A stretch of 64,000 nt of DNA from Ilumatobacteraceae bacterium. Its GTDB lineage: Bacteria; Actinomycetota; Acidimicrobiia; Acidimicrobiales; Ilumatobacteraceae. The stretch is taken from assembly GCA_021299715.1 (NCBI GenBank), contig JAJTEL010000004.1, forward strand, positions 62,001 through 126,000, read 5' to 3'. Below, piece by piece: positions 18,097 to 26,946 of the stretch. Below the pieces are notes generated by a model, which had not been told where the DNA came from, did no database searches, and saw only the letters and a list, made by a program, of their open reading frames with translations. Numbering within the stretch: position 1 is the stretch's first letter; each line of letters begins with the position of its first letter. The position numbers were made by a program, and so were the translations under genes.

Positions 18097-19260
18097 ATGA
18101 AGGTTTTTCTTGCTCTCCTTGCTCTCAGCGGGTGGGCTCTCGCCGTGGTTTTTCGTGTGATGGCCACACGAGAGCAAAAGCGTCGAATGTTGATCGAATT
18201 AGCGCCAGTTCACAATGAACACACTCCACTGCTTCCTGTTGACGCAATTCTCGATTCGTTGCCACTTGGTGTTGTCGTTGTTGACGTAAATGGCCAGGAG
18301 CAGTTCAGAAATTCTGTGGCGCGTGATGCGTCGGGTTCACGACACGAGGCCGTTCTTATTGACGCTGTCATTGAACGCCTCTCCCGCCTAGCTGTTGCTG
18401 GTTCTGCTGTCACCGAGCAAATGGAACTGGTGGGACCCCCTCTACGTGTCCTTGTGGTGAGTGCGGTGCCCTCAACCAGTACGGGTGCAGTCATCACGGT
18501 GGAAGACATCACGGTCCGTTGGCGACTTGATCAGGTGCGGACCGACTTTGTTGCCAATGTCAGCCATGAACTCAAAACCCCTGTTGGTGCAATTTCGGTT
18601 CTTGCGGAAACTCTTGAAGGTGAAACCGAAGATGAATTGGTGAAGACACTGGTTCGTCGCATGGTCTTGGAAAGCCACCGCATGGCAAGCACCATTGACG
18701 ACTTACTTGAACTCTCACGCATTGAATTGGGTGGTGAGATGGATGTCAGTCCAGTGGACATTAATGACGTTGTGCGCGATGCGATTGAACGATCGCAGCC
18801 GTTAGCAAGCAAGCGTCGTGTCACTGTGCAAAGTACTCCTGCTTCTGGTGACACCACAATCTTGGGTGATCGCTTTCAAGTACTGTCCGCAGTTGGAAAC
18901 CTGGTGGATAATGCCATTAAGTACAGCGAAGACAACGCTGAAGTAAAGGTGCTTGTGTCTGCATCTGACACACACGTTGTCATCGAGGTCATTGACCACG
19001 GCGTGGGTATTCCCGTTGCAAGTATCGATCGAATATTTGAACGCTTCTATCGGGTTGACCGCGCACGTAGCAGGGACACAGGGGGAACAGGCCTTGGTCT
19101 CTCTATTGTCCGCCATGTGGTCACCAATCATGGCGGTGAGGTAAACGTCAGGTCACGAGAAGGTGAAGGATCGACCTTTTCGCTCACTTTGCCTCGTCAA
19201 CCTGGGGTGACTAGCACCACCATGGTGATCAATGATGAACGAGCAGATCACAATGGCTAA
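18097..19260 (+). CDS. senX3: Phosphate-regulon sensor histidine kinase (PhoR/SenX3 type)
   Basis: A 387-residue kinase with one N-terminal hydrophobic helix (about 3-21), a degenerate PAS-like domain (about 50-140), HisKA with phospho-acceptor His157 in VSHELKTP, and a full HATPase domain (NAIKYSED, DHGVGIP, GGTGLGLSI). A single membrane anchor and no periplasmic sensor loop fits SenX3-like kinases, which read phosphate through PstB-PhoU. The symbol denotes that type. It overlaps the response-regulator gene by eight bases. Confidence 0.9.
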   Translation: MKVFLALLALSGWALAVVFRVMATREQKRRMLIELAPVHNEHTPLLPVDAILDSLPLGVVVVDVNGQEQFRNSVARDASGSRHEAVLIDAVIERLSRLAVAGSAVTEQMELVGPPLRVLVVSAVPSTSTGAVITVEDITVRWRLDQVRTDFVANVSHELKTPVGAISVLAETLEGETEDELVKTLVRRMVLESHRMASTIDDLLELSRIELGGEMDVSPVDINDVVRDAIERSQPLASKRRVTVQSTPASGDTTILGDRFQVLSAVGNLVDNAIKYSEDNAEVKVLVSASDTHVVIEVIDHGVGIPVASIDRIFERFYRVDRARSRDTGGTGLGLSIVRHVVTNHGGEVNVRSREGEGSTFSLTLPRQPGVTSTTMVINDERADHNG

Positions 19261-19957
19261 TCCCACCATCTTGGTTGTCGAAGACGAAGAGTCATTTGTT
19301 GAGGCCCTGAAAGTGGGACTGAAACGCGAAGGGTTTCGCGTAGAGATTGCGCGCGACGGCGTGCAGGCCCTTGAAATGTACGACATTGTGAAACCGGACG
19401 TCATTTTGTTAGACGTCATGTTGCCGCGTATGTCGGGAATTGATGTGTGTCGCCAACTGCGCAAGAAGACACTGACACCCATCATTATGGTCACAGCCAA
19501 AGGTGCAGAGATTGACACGGTTGTGGGCCTAGAAGTTGGTGCAGACGACTATGTGACGAAGCCATATCGCCTACGTGAACTCACTGCTCGAATTCGCGCC
19601 GTTCTGCGTCGGGTTCCATCCGATCGCGGAGGCGAATTGTCGTCTGGGTCTCTACAAGTTGGTGATGTTGGTCTAGATCCCGATGAACACAACGTGGTGA
19701 TTCGCGGTGATGTGCACAAATTGCCGCTGAAAGAGTTTGAATTGCTGCACATTTTGCTGGCGAATGCAGGGCGGGTTTTACCACGCGATGTACTCATCGA
19801 CCGCGTGTGGGGCAGTGATTATGTGGGCGATACCAAGACTCTCGACGTGCATATCAAGCGTTTGCGTACCAAGGTGGAAGACGACCCAGCACAGCCAACA
19901 CGAATTGTCACCATTCGCGGTTTGGGATACAAATACGAAAAGCCCCATTCGGCGTAG
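19253..19957 (+). CDS. regX3: Phosphate-regulon response regulator (RegX3/PhoB type)
   Basis: A 234-residue OmpR-family regulator: receiver domain with acidic pocket EDEE, phosphorylated Asp54 in LLDVMLP, and Lys103 in VTKPY; C-terminal winged helix with LPLKEFELLHIL and TLDVHIKRLRTKV. Start taken at the ATG before ANPTILVVEDEE; an upstream ATG at 19232 would add seven residues. Expected to bind the PHO-box array at 13629-13693 and control its own operon. Confidence 0.92.
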   Translation: MANPTILVVEDEESFVEALKVGLKREGFRVEIARDGVQALEMYDIVKPDVILLDVMLPRMSGIDVCRQLRKKTLTPIIMVTAKGAEIDTVVGLEVGADDYVTKPYRLRELTARIRAVLRRVPSDRGGELSSGSLQVGDVGLDPDEHNVVIRGDVHKLPLKEFELLHILLANAGRVLPRDVLIDRVWGSDYVGDTKTLDVHIKRLRTKVEDDPAQPTRIVTIRGLGYKYEKPHSA

Positions 19958-19966
19958 TATCGCCAC

Positions 19967-21205
19967 GTGGCAACACGGCGGACACCGAAAGACAATGGTT
20001 ATGGGCTACCCCCGCCGTCGCCAATTAAGCGTTTAGGTCGAACTCATTCGTTGATGGTTGCCGGTGAAGCGGCCATGGCAATCGCATTGGCAGACTCATT
20101 CTTCTTGTCTGTTCCTGTCGGAGCCGCTCGTACACGCGTGATTTTGTTTCTTGCAGTCAGCATGGCCCCTTTTGTCATCGTCGCTCCCTTTGTCGGACCG
20201 TTCATCGATCGTCTTCGCGGTGGGCAGCGCATGGTGGTCATCTTGGTGGGACTACTTCGTGCTCTCGTTCTCATCGGAATGTCTCAGTCTCTTGACTCGT
20301 TTGCGTTGTTCCCATTGGCGTTTGCCGCATTGGTGTTGCAAAAGACGTATGCAATTGCAAAATCTGCAATTGTTCCCACCATTGTTGAAAACGATGACGA
20401 ATTAGTCGATGTCAACAGCAAGTTGGGTCAAATTGCAGGAATTACCGGGTTTGTTGTGGCTATTCCTGCCGGCTTGCTGCAACTCATAGATGCACGTTTG
20501 TGTCTGGGGCTTGGGGTGTTTGCATATTTGTTCGCTTCATTAAATGCGTATCGACTTCCAAAGACAGTTGTTGCAGATAAGCCAGCCGAACGTTTAGAAA
20601 TTGAAGAACTGCATTCTCCAGAAGTTCTTCGCGCAGCAACTGCAATCCGCATCTTGCGTGGAATTGTTGGCTTTAATTTTTTCCACTTAGCGTTTTGGCT
20701 GCGCAATGAAACTGCGGGGACACTGTGGTTTGGTCTTGCAATTTCCTTGTCTGGTCTCGCAACACTTGCGGCAAACTTTGTTGGCCCCATCTTGCGTCGA
20801 CGAATGCGTGAACACTGGATGATCGTCTCGTCCCTATTGTTTGTGGGAGTCGTTGGCGTTGGTACCGCCTTTAGCGGGCGCATCGTGGCGGGAATTGTTA
20901 TTGCGTCTTCAGTCAACGCGGCCGCGGCAATTTGCAAGCTTGCGTTTGAGTCAGTCGTGCAAAGTGGTGCACCCGATGCAAACCGAGGTCGAGCGTTTTC
21001 GAAGTTTGAAACTCATAACCAAATTGCATGGGTATGTGGTGGCCTGTTGCCCGTTATCTTCCGTCCAGCGGGTTGGTTTGGGTTTGCCTTCATTGGCGCA
21101 GCAGGACTAGCGGGGGTGGCGGTGTTTATACGTATGTCGGGTGGACTTACGAGACTTCGAGGCGAGCGAGCCACAAACCCGGAGCGTCCACTTCATTCGG
21201 AGTAG
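19967..21205 (+). CDS. Major facilitator superfamily-type transporter
   Basis: A 412-residue membrane protein with 10-12 predicted helices and an MFS-like cytosolic loop (FVGPFIDRLRGGQRMVV, about 80-95). GTG start ten bases after the regX3 stop, so it may be read with the phosphate operon, though a transport substrate cannot be named. Its last 59 bases overlap the 3' end of the convergent DUF2342 gene. Confidence 0.75.
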   Translation: MATRRTPKDNGYGLPPPSPIKRLGRTHSLMVAGEAAMAIALADSFFLSVPVGAARTRVILFLAVSMAPFVIVAPFVGPFIDRLRGGQRMVVILVGLLRALVLIGMSQSLDSFALFPLAFAALVLQKTYAIAKSAIVPTIVENDDELVDVNSKLGQIAGITGFVVAIPAGLLQLIDARLCLGLGVFAYLFASLNAYRLPKTVVADKPAERLEIEELHSPEVLRAATAIRILRGIVGFNFFHLAFWLRNETAGTLWFGLAISLSGLATLAANFVGPILRRRMREHWMIVSSLLFVGVVGVGTAFSGRIVAGIVIASSVNAAAAICKLAFESVVQSGAPDANRGRAFSKFETHNQIAWVCGGLLPVIFRPAGWFGFAFIGAAGLAGVAVFIRMSGGLTRLRGERATNPERPLHSE

Positions 21206-22325
21206 GTAACTGCACGGTGTTGGTGAGCATGGCGTGTAACGCTGGTGCACCAGCTCGCTCTACCACGCCGTCAATAAATGCACGTCCGCGTACTTGTTGT
21301 GTGCGTGATGTGGAGATACCCAAAAGACGTTCAATCAGTTGCGCATCTGCTCCGTATTCGGCGCGTCGGCGGCGTACTGCTTCGGCAATGGGCGATGATG
21401 TACCAAGTAGGCGAGAGCTAACGGTGTCAACAACAAAATCGATGTAGCCCGAAATGGCTGCAACATATGCATCGAGAACGGGAGCCATCGCTTCTTGTTC
21501 CGATGTACGAACCGCACCCATCAGAACCATGGGATCAGAGAACAACGACTGAATGCGATTGAGTGCATCGGTATCGGTGGGGTCGAGTTCGCCAATGCTC
21601 TCCATGAGGGCTTGTGGATCAGGTCGAAATGCCGACACATGACGTTGCACAGTTGCCATGAGCCCGTCTTGAATTGCGGGCGTGGCCAAAATTGCGTGCG
21701 ATGTGAGTTCATGAATAAGAACCCACATTCGAAGGTCGTCGGTGGCGATGCTCCATTCATGTGCGAATGCATCTACCGACGATGACACGATGAGAATCTC
21801 CGAGGCGTGAGGACGCGCGAGAGGCAATTCATATTGACCAAGTGCGTGGGCAGCAAGTGCTCCCACCATTGAGCCAATGGACATGCCCATCATTGCGGGG
21901 GCCATCATGTTTGACAGATTTCCCAACATGGCGGCCATGGGGTCCTCTGGCGTGTCGCTGGTATCGCCACGCGCACTGAGTGCGGTTGCAAGGTCGGTGA
22001 ACAACGGACGAAGATCGGACAAGGTGCGGTGTGCCCATCGTGCGCGAGTTGTGGTGAGTATCTCTGAATGAGTGTCTTTCGGACCTGTTGACAACATGGT
22101 GATTTCACGCACATGCATGTCGGCAATATCGGCAAGAGCGTTGTAGGCAAGTCGGGTAGACGCGTCGGGCTCGGGGTCTGCAGAATCGCCGACTGCACCT
22201 AGTTGTGCGAATTGTTGCGCTAGGTCCCAATTGAGAGGGCCTTGTTGCGACATGGCCCGCATCATGTCGTTAAAGAACGGAAGCCCACCAAATGGGTTGG
22301 GGGGTGTGGAGTCTCCATCTGCCAT
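21147..22325 (-). CDS. DUF2342 family protein (putative zinc-dependent metalloprotease fold)
   Basis: A 392-residue protein of the actinobacterial family linked by genome context to F420 biosynthesis and described as zincin-like. N-terminal PFGGLPFFNDMMRAMSQQGP and NWDLAQQFA, the MGMSIGSMVGALAAHALGQYELPL helix and the C-terminal RRRRAEYGADAQLIERLLG are typical. The expected HExxH appears as HELTSH, with one extra residue between the histidines (LIHELTSHAIL), so metal binding is doubtful. Function unknown. Transcribed after the gene at 22355-23146; 3' end overlaps the MFS gene by 59 bases. Confidence 0.82.
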   Translation of the reverse strand: MADGDSTPPNPFGGLPFFNDMMRAMSQQGPLNWDLAQQFAQLGAVGDSADPEPDASTRLAYNALADIADMHVREITMLSTGPKDTHSEILTTTRARWAHRTLSDLRPLFTDLATALSARGDTSDTPEDPMAAMLGNLSNMMAPAMMGMSIGSMVGALAAHALGQYELPLARPHASEILIVSSSVDAFAHEWSIATDDLRMWVLIHELTSHAILATPAIQDGLMATVQRHVSAFRPDPQALMESIGELDPTDTDALNRIQSLFSDPMVLMGAVRTSEQEAMAPVLDAYVAAISGYIDFVVDTVSSRLLGTSSPIAEAVRRRRAEYGADAQLIERLLGISTSRTQQVRGRAFIDGVVERAGAPALHAMLTNTVQLPTPNEVDAPGLWLARLEVS

Positions 22326-22354
22326 GACGTCAGGTTAGGTGCAAACCACAGATG

Positions 22355-23146
22355 TCATGGTGTGGCAATAGACAAGAACGCTTGCCGTGTGAGCGCCCAT
22401 TCGGCATGCCCGCGACGAACCAGAACTCCAACGAGATGACCTTGGCGGTTCATGACTACAGCAACTCCTTTAATGGGGCTTGCCATATTGACCGGGTGTG
22501 CATCGGTTGTCTGGTGCAGTGAGATGCTTGGCTCAAGAGCAACTTCGTGTGATTGAAATGCATCCATAATTTGGTACTTCGATAACTCACGAGATGTCAG
22601 TGAACTCTCTAACCGAGAAAAATCGACCGCAGGTACTTCTATTCCATTTTTCACTGCGATGACAGTGAGGCCAATAGCTTCATTCGTGCGAATCACGGTG
22701 TAGGTCTGATTCGTGAGTGCGGAAGATTTCTTCACCGCGACAGACTCAGAGGAAACAAGCCACTGTCTGTTTCCTAAGGACAGAGCCGATGTTGTGCCGT
22801 GAGGGCCCCGCAGCACAGCAATGGATGACGCCAGCGACCCTTTGACGCGAACGATGGTCGTTGTTGTCGCGGACGTTTCTGCCTCGAACTGGGTGTATTC
22901 CTCTATTCCTTTGGGAATTGCCACAGTAAGGACCGCAACAGAGGTGAGAACGCTTGCGATGACCGTGAGAGCTGTGAGTCGTCGTCCAAGAGGCGGAGCA
23001 GAACCTAAGTGTCGAGAACGCTCGGCATCGGCGAACTCGGCTGGATGCCGCCAATCACGTTCGTAATGAGGAACAGGAGATGAGTCGGGGTTCTCAAAAT
23101 CATCCGTGGTCACAAGGGGGAAAGAGTAGTGCCGACTCGCAGACAT
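22355..23146 (-). CDS. Membrane-anchored trypsin-like (degenerate) protein
   Basis: A 263-residue protein: cytosolic N-terminus of ~55 residues rich in charged residues, one transmembrane helix (about 57-77, LTALTVIASVLTSVAVLTVA), a Thr-rich linker, then ~160 extracytoplasmic residues. The end (SPIKGVAVVMNRQGHLVGVLV) resembles the GSP-v-n--G-vVGi strand of S1C/HtrA serine proteases, but I see no GNSG catalytic serine, so it is probably inactive. Co-directional with DUF2342, 29 bases away, and divergent from moaE. Confidence 0.6.
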   Translation of the reverse strand: MSASRHYSFPLVTTDDFENPDSSPVPHYERDWRHPAEFADAERSRHLGSAPPLGRRLTALTVIASVLTSVAVLTVAIPKGIEEYTQFEAETSATTTTIVRVKGSLASSIAVLRGPHGTTSALSLGNRQWLVSSESVAVKKSSALTNQTYTVIRTNEAIGLTVIAVKNGIEVPAVDFSRLESSLTSRELSKYQIMDAFQSHEVALEPSISLHQTTDAHPVNMASPIKGVAVVMNRQGHLVGVLVRRGHAEWALTRQAFLSIATP

Positions 23147-23198
23147 GTGGCGTCGCCATCACAGACATGGTACGAGGGTAGGGGAGTACGATGACTAC

Positions 23199-23678
23199 AT
23201 GGTGAAAGCAGGAAATGGCGACGAGTGGTTCGAACTCACTCCCCACGAGTTGCCCATTTCAGACATTTACCAATGGGCTGTGCAGCCAGACTGCGGCGCA
23301 GTGGTGTTGTTCTCCGGCACCGTACGCGATCATGCCGACGGCCGTACAGATGTGACATCGCTGGAATACGAGGCCTACGACACGGCAGTCCTTCCCGTGT
23401 TCACCGAGATAGCGGCTGAAACGCGTCGGCGTTTTCCCGATGCACGCCGTATTGCCATCTTGCACCGCACGGGCCTCCTTGAACTGGGTGAGTCGTCAGT
23501 TGTGGTTGCAGTGTCGTCTGCACATCGTCCCGTTGCATTCGACGCTGCGCGATTTGCAATTGATGCACTGAAGGAAAGTGCGCCAATTTGGAAGAAAGAA
23601 AATTGGGCTGGTGGTTCTCATTGGGGAACTGGTGCACACGATGTTGTCTCTCCATCATCGATTGGGGGCACACAGTGA
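23199..23678 (+). CDS. moaE: Molybdopterin synthase large subunit
   Basis: A 159-residue MoaE: VLFSGTVRDHADGRTDVTSLEYEAY, the HRTGLLELGESSVVVAVSSAHR core, and the active-site lysine string KESAPIWKKENW. It transfers sulfur, delivered by MoaD, to precursor Z. No moaD is adjacent. The ATG before VKAGNG is preferred; the frame is open 18 codons upstream. The stop overlaps the next gene's GTG (GTGA). Confidence 0.92.
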   Translation: MVKAGNGDEWFELTPHELPISDIYQWAVQPDCGAVVLFSGTVRDHADGRTDVTSLEYEAYDTAVLPVFTEIAAETRRRFPDARRIAILHRTGLLELGESSVVVAVSSAHRPVAFDAARFAIDALKESAPIWKKENWAGGSHWGTGAHDVVSPSSIGGTQ

Positions 23679-23881
23679 TTGCAATGTCATTCATTAGCGG
23701 TTTCTTCTGGGTCATGGCTGTCATCTCCGGATCCACTCTTCTTACGCTTGTATATCTCGATCATCGCAAGAGTCGAATCGATGACGGCATTGCACAGTTC
23801 CGTCGTCACATCGATGCACTTTCACCAGAAGCGCGTCGTAATTCTGTGCAACGTAATAACGACGAGAGATGGGGCCGTTAA
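23675..23881 (+). CDS. Small membrane protein coupled to moaE and mreB
   Basis: A 68-residue protein with a hydrophobic helix at about 5-28 (FISGFFWVMAVISGSTLLTLVYL) and a charged cytosolic tail (DHRKSRIDDGIAQFRRHIDAL). It starts on a GTG overlapping the moaE stop and ends in TAATG overlapping the mreB start, so it is translationally tied to both. No family recognised; the layout suggests a membrane partner of MreB, which is inference. The ATG nine bases on is an alternative start. Confidence 0.6.
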   Translation: MIAMSFISGFFWVMAVISGSTLLTLVYLDHRKSRIDDGIAQFRRHIDALSPEARRNSVQRNNDERWGR

Positions 23882-24885
23882 TGGCGCGTGACTTGGCCAT
23901 TGACCTTGGTACGGCAAACACCTTGGTGTACATGAAGGGCAAAGGAATTGTTCTGAATGAACCGTCGGTTATCGCGGTAAATCGTCAGTCTGGCGAAGTG
24001 TTGGCTACTGGCCACGATGCATGGGACATGATTGGGCGTACTCCCAGTTACATCGTTGCGGTGCGCCCTCTTCGCGGTGGTGCCATCACAGACTTTGACA
24101 TCACCGAACGCATGATTCGCCTGCTTTTGCAGCGTGTTGGAGTATCTCGCTTCACTCGACCAAAGGTGGTTATTTGTGTGCCGTCAGCCATTACAGAAGT
24201 GGAACGACGCGCCGTTACCGATGCCACTCGCCGAGCAGGTGCATCTGATGCTCAACTTATTGAACAACCCATGGCGGCAGCAATTGGTGCCAATCTTCCC
24301 ATTGATGAACCTGTGGGCAACATGGTCATCGACATTGGTGGTGGTACCACTGAAACTGCAGTGATCAGCCTTGGTGGAATTGTTGCGTTGGAAGCAATTC
24401 GCGTGGGAAGTTTCGACATCGACGTGGCCATTCAGAACTATGTACGCCGTGAACACGGAGTAGCAATTGGCGAACGCACGGCAGAAGAAATAAAAATTCA
24501 AATCGGTTCGGCCGAACCAGGTCCGGCCGATAGAAGCGCCGATATTCGAGGTCGCGACTTAGTCACTGGTCTTCCAAAGACCGTGCGACTCACAGCAGAA
24601 GAAGTGCGATTTGCCATTGACGAACCAGTTGCAGCCATGGTGTTGTCTGTTAAGCGTTGTTTAGCAAAGGCGCCACCAGAACTTGCTCAAGACTTCCTCG
24701 CACGAGGAATGTATTTGGTGGGCGGTGGCGGAATGCTTCGCGGACTTGCTCAACGTATTGAACGCGAAACAGAAGTTCCGGTAAAGATGTCGCCACAACC
24801 GCTTGAGGCAGTTGTGCTTGGTGCAGGTCACTGTATTGAGAACTACCAGGCGTTGCGTGGAATGTTTATGGGAACTCGCCGCTAG
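23881..24885 (+). CDS. mreB: Rod shape-determining actin homologue MreB
   Basis: A 334-residue bacterial actin: phosphate-1 loop DLAIDLGTANTLVY, connect and phosphate-2 motifs (VIDIGGGTTETAVISLGG), adenosine-site YLVGGGGMLRGL, and typical IEQPMAAAIG. MreB polymers guide wall synthesis at the membrane. No mreC, mreD or rodA follows; the next gene is convergent, three bases away. MreB is patchily present in Actinobacteria. Confidence 0.94.
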   Translation: MARDLAIDLGTANTLVYMKGKGIVLNEPSVIAVNRQSGEVLATGHDAWDMIGRTPSYIVAVRPLRGGAITDFDITERMIRLLLQRVGVSRFTRPKVVICVPSAITEVERRAVTDATRRAGASDAQLIEQPMAAAIGANLPIDEPVGNMVIDIGGGTTETAVISLGGIVALEAIRVGSFDIDVAIQNYVRREHGVAIGERTAEEIKIQIGSAEPGPADRSADIRGRDLVTGLPKTVRLTAEEVRFAIDEPVAAMVLSVKRCLAKAPPELAQDFLARGMYLVGGGGMLRGLAQRIERETEVPVKMSPQPLEAVVLGAGHCIENYQALRGMFMGTRR

Positions 24886-24888
24886 TTC

Positions 24889-26067
24889 TTACGAACGCAC
24901 CACCACAAGTTCTCGCACTTTTCCATCGGCGCTCAAGATGTACATGGTGTTGCCAGTTGCACGCACCGCCGTCACATTGCCAAGGTTGTCGGCCACTTGT
25001 TCTTCACCGATAGTGCTTGATCCGTCTGTGAGAATTGCTGTCACTGTTCCGGCGCAGTAGTCACCGAAGTAGAACCACCCTGCTCGGCCCGGAGTAGTGG
25101 TGTTGTTGCCAATTGCAGCACCAGAGATTGAACAACGGCCCTTGGAATGGTTGTACTCAAAGACTGGCGCTACAGCATTGTTGGCTGTGACGTCACTGTT
25201 GAACGGGTGGGTGCCTTCAAATGCGCTCCAGCCCAGATTTGCTCCGCGACCGCCGGGGTAGGTGTCGCCACTAGGAAGTGCTGTCACTTCTTCCCATTCG
25301 TTTTGCCCAACATCGGCCACCCATAAGGTGCCATGTGGATCGAACGTCATGCGCCATGGGTTGCGAACCCCAATGGACCAAATTTCAGGCTGTGATGAGG
25401 TAGAGAACGGATTGCCATCTGGAATGGTGTAGCCACCTGCGAGAGATGGATTGATGCGAAGAATTTTTCCTAAGAGCGACGACATGTCTTGCGCACGTCG
25501 TTCGGGATCATCGGCACTCCCGCCATCGCCCATGCCGATGTACACCATGTTGTCTGGCCCCACTACAACTGCACCGCCGTTGTGATTTTGATACGGCTGA
25601 TCAATACGAATGACCAGCGCACCGGGTGATTGTGGTGCCGCGAATGAACCGTCGGCATTGACGCTGGCGATGGTGATTTCTGTGTGACCATCGCGGTTGG
25701 TTCTATTCAAAATTGCGTGCCAAGTGTCTTCTACTTTTCGGAATGCAAGTCCGAGTAGTCCTCGTTCTCCGCCCACCGATGTAGACGACGAGACATCAAG
25801 GACCGTTTTCTTGGTCTTTCCGTCTCGAGACCATTGTTGAACGATGCCTGTTTGTGACACCACGTAGAACCACGGGTCAGAAGAACTGCGTTCAACGAGA
25901 TCGATAGGCGAATCAATGGTGCCAAGCTCAACGGTGGAATAGGTAACCGTTGTATTCCTGGATTGCGTCGTGGTTGTTTGTGCAGTAGACGTTGGCGCAG
26001 AGGTGGTGGGAGTTGTGCCGCACCCTGTGAGAAAGAGTGCACCAAGGATGAGTGCAGTTCGTTTCAC
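24889..26067 (-). CDS. Glucose/sorbosone dehydrogenase-like beta-propeller lipoprotein
   Basis: A 392-residue secreted lipoprotein: signal peptide with lipobox LTGC (Cys16), Thr/Ser-rich linker, then a six-bladed propeller of the GSDH family with RGLLGLAF, MGDGGSADDPERRAQ, LLGKILRINP, GVRNPWRMTFDP and WVADVGQNEWEEV. Homologues oxidise sugars or other alcohols with PQQ; some lack cofactor. The GTG start overlaps the tesB stop by four bases (GTGA), which also fixes the start. Substrate unknown. Confidence 0.85.
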   Translation of the reverse strand: MKRTALILGALFLTGCGTTPTTSAPTSTAQTTTTQSRNTTVTYSTVELGTIDSPIDLVERSSSDPWFYVVSQTGIVQQWSRDGKTKKTVLDVSSSTSVGGERGLLGLAFRKVEDTWHAILNRTNRDGHTEITIASVNADGSFAAPQSPGALVIRIDQPYQNHNGGAVVVGPDNMVYIGMGDGGSADDPERRAQDMSSLLGKILRINPSLAGGYTIPDGNPFSTSSQPEIWSIGVRNPWRMTFDPHGTLWVADVGQNEWEEVTALPSGDTYPGGRGANLGWSAFEGTHPFNSDVTANNAVAPVFEYNHSKGRCSISGAAIGNNTTTPGRAGWFYFGDYCAGTVTAILTDGSSTIGEEQVADNLGNVTAVRATGNTMYILSADGKVRELVVVRS

Positions 26068-26924
26068 TCGTTTGGCTTTACGCGAATGAGGCCTTCTTGT
26101 ACCACGGTGACTGCCAATTGGCCATCTTTGGTGTAAATGGAACCACCGGCGAGACCGCGTGCATTTGATGTAGAGAGAGCGACCTGGTCGTAGAGCAACC
26201 AGTCGTCGGCACGGAACGGACGATGGAACCACATGGCGTGGTCGAGGCTGGCCATTTGTACTCCGCCTTCGCTCCAGCCGAGTCCGTGTGGCAACAGCGT
26301 GGTGTCAAGAAGTGTCATGTCGCTTGCGTAAGTAACGATGCATGCATGAAGAACAGGGTCATCGGGAAGTGATCCGTCTGCCCGAAGCCACACTTGTTGA
26401 CCAGATGATTCAACGCCTTTACGTTCTAACGGCGATCCGTTGACATAACGCAAGTCAATGGGTCGAGGGTGGTGATACCAGTCGCCCATTTGTTCTTTGT
26501 ATGGCTCCATGCGAGTTTTGAAATCGGGAAGAGTTGCGGGATCGGCCATGTCTGTTGGCGACGCAATTTGCCAATCGAGCCCTGGTTCTGGTGCATGGAA
26601 GCTGGCTTGCAAGTTGAAGATGACTTCGCCGTGCTGAATGGCAATGACACGGCGTGTGGTGAAACTACGGCCATCACGTAAGCGGTCAACTTCATACAAG
26701 ATGGGCGCAGTGGGGTCACCGGGGCGCAAGAAGTAAGCGTGCAACGAATGCACAAAACGTGACTTCTCATCCACTGTGCGAGATGCGGCAACGAGGGATT
26801 GGCCAGCGACTTGCCCGCCAAATACTCGAACTCGATTTTCGTCGGGCGAGTAACCACGAAAGATATTGACTTCAATGACTTCTAGGTCAAGCAGGGACAC
26901 CAGGTCGTCGAGGGGTGCTGTCAT
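26064..26924 (-). CDS. tesB: Acyl-CoA thioesterase II
   Basis: A 286-residue double-hotdog thioesterase. VFGGQVAGQSLVAASRTV and HSLHAYFLRPGDP belong to the first hotdog; ASLDHAMWFHRPFRADDWLLYD and the final VTVVQEGLIR (Gln of the Asp-Thr-Gln triad) to the second. Hydrolyses medium and long acyl-CoAs. Start at the ATG before TAPLDDL; twenty further codons upstream cross the divergent nitroreductase start. Coupled to the propeller lipoprotein gene downstream. Confidence 0.93.
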   Translation of the reverse strand: MTAPLDDLVSLLDLEVIEVNIFRGYSPDENRVRVFGGQVAGQSLVAASRTVDEKSRFVHSLHAYFLRPGDPTAPILYEVDRLRDGRSFTTRRVIAIQHGEVIFNLQASFHAPEPGLDWQIASPTDMADPATLPDFKTRMEPYKEQMGDWYHHPRPIDLRYVNGSPLERKGVESSGQQVWLRADGSLPDDPVLHACIVTYASDMTLLDTTLLPHGLGWSEGGVQMASLDHAMWFHRPFRADDWLLYDQVALSTSNARGLAGGSIYTKDGQLAVTVVQEGLIRVKPNE

Positions 26925-26946
26925 GGCTCCATAGTAGGGTCGAAAT

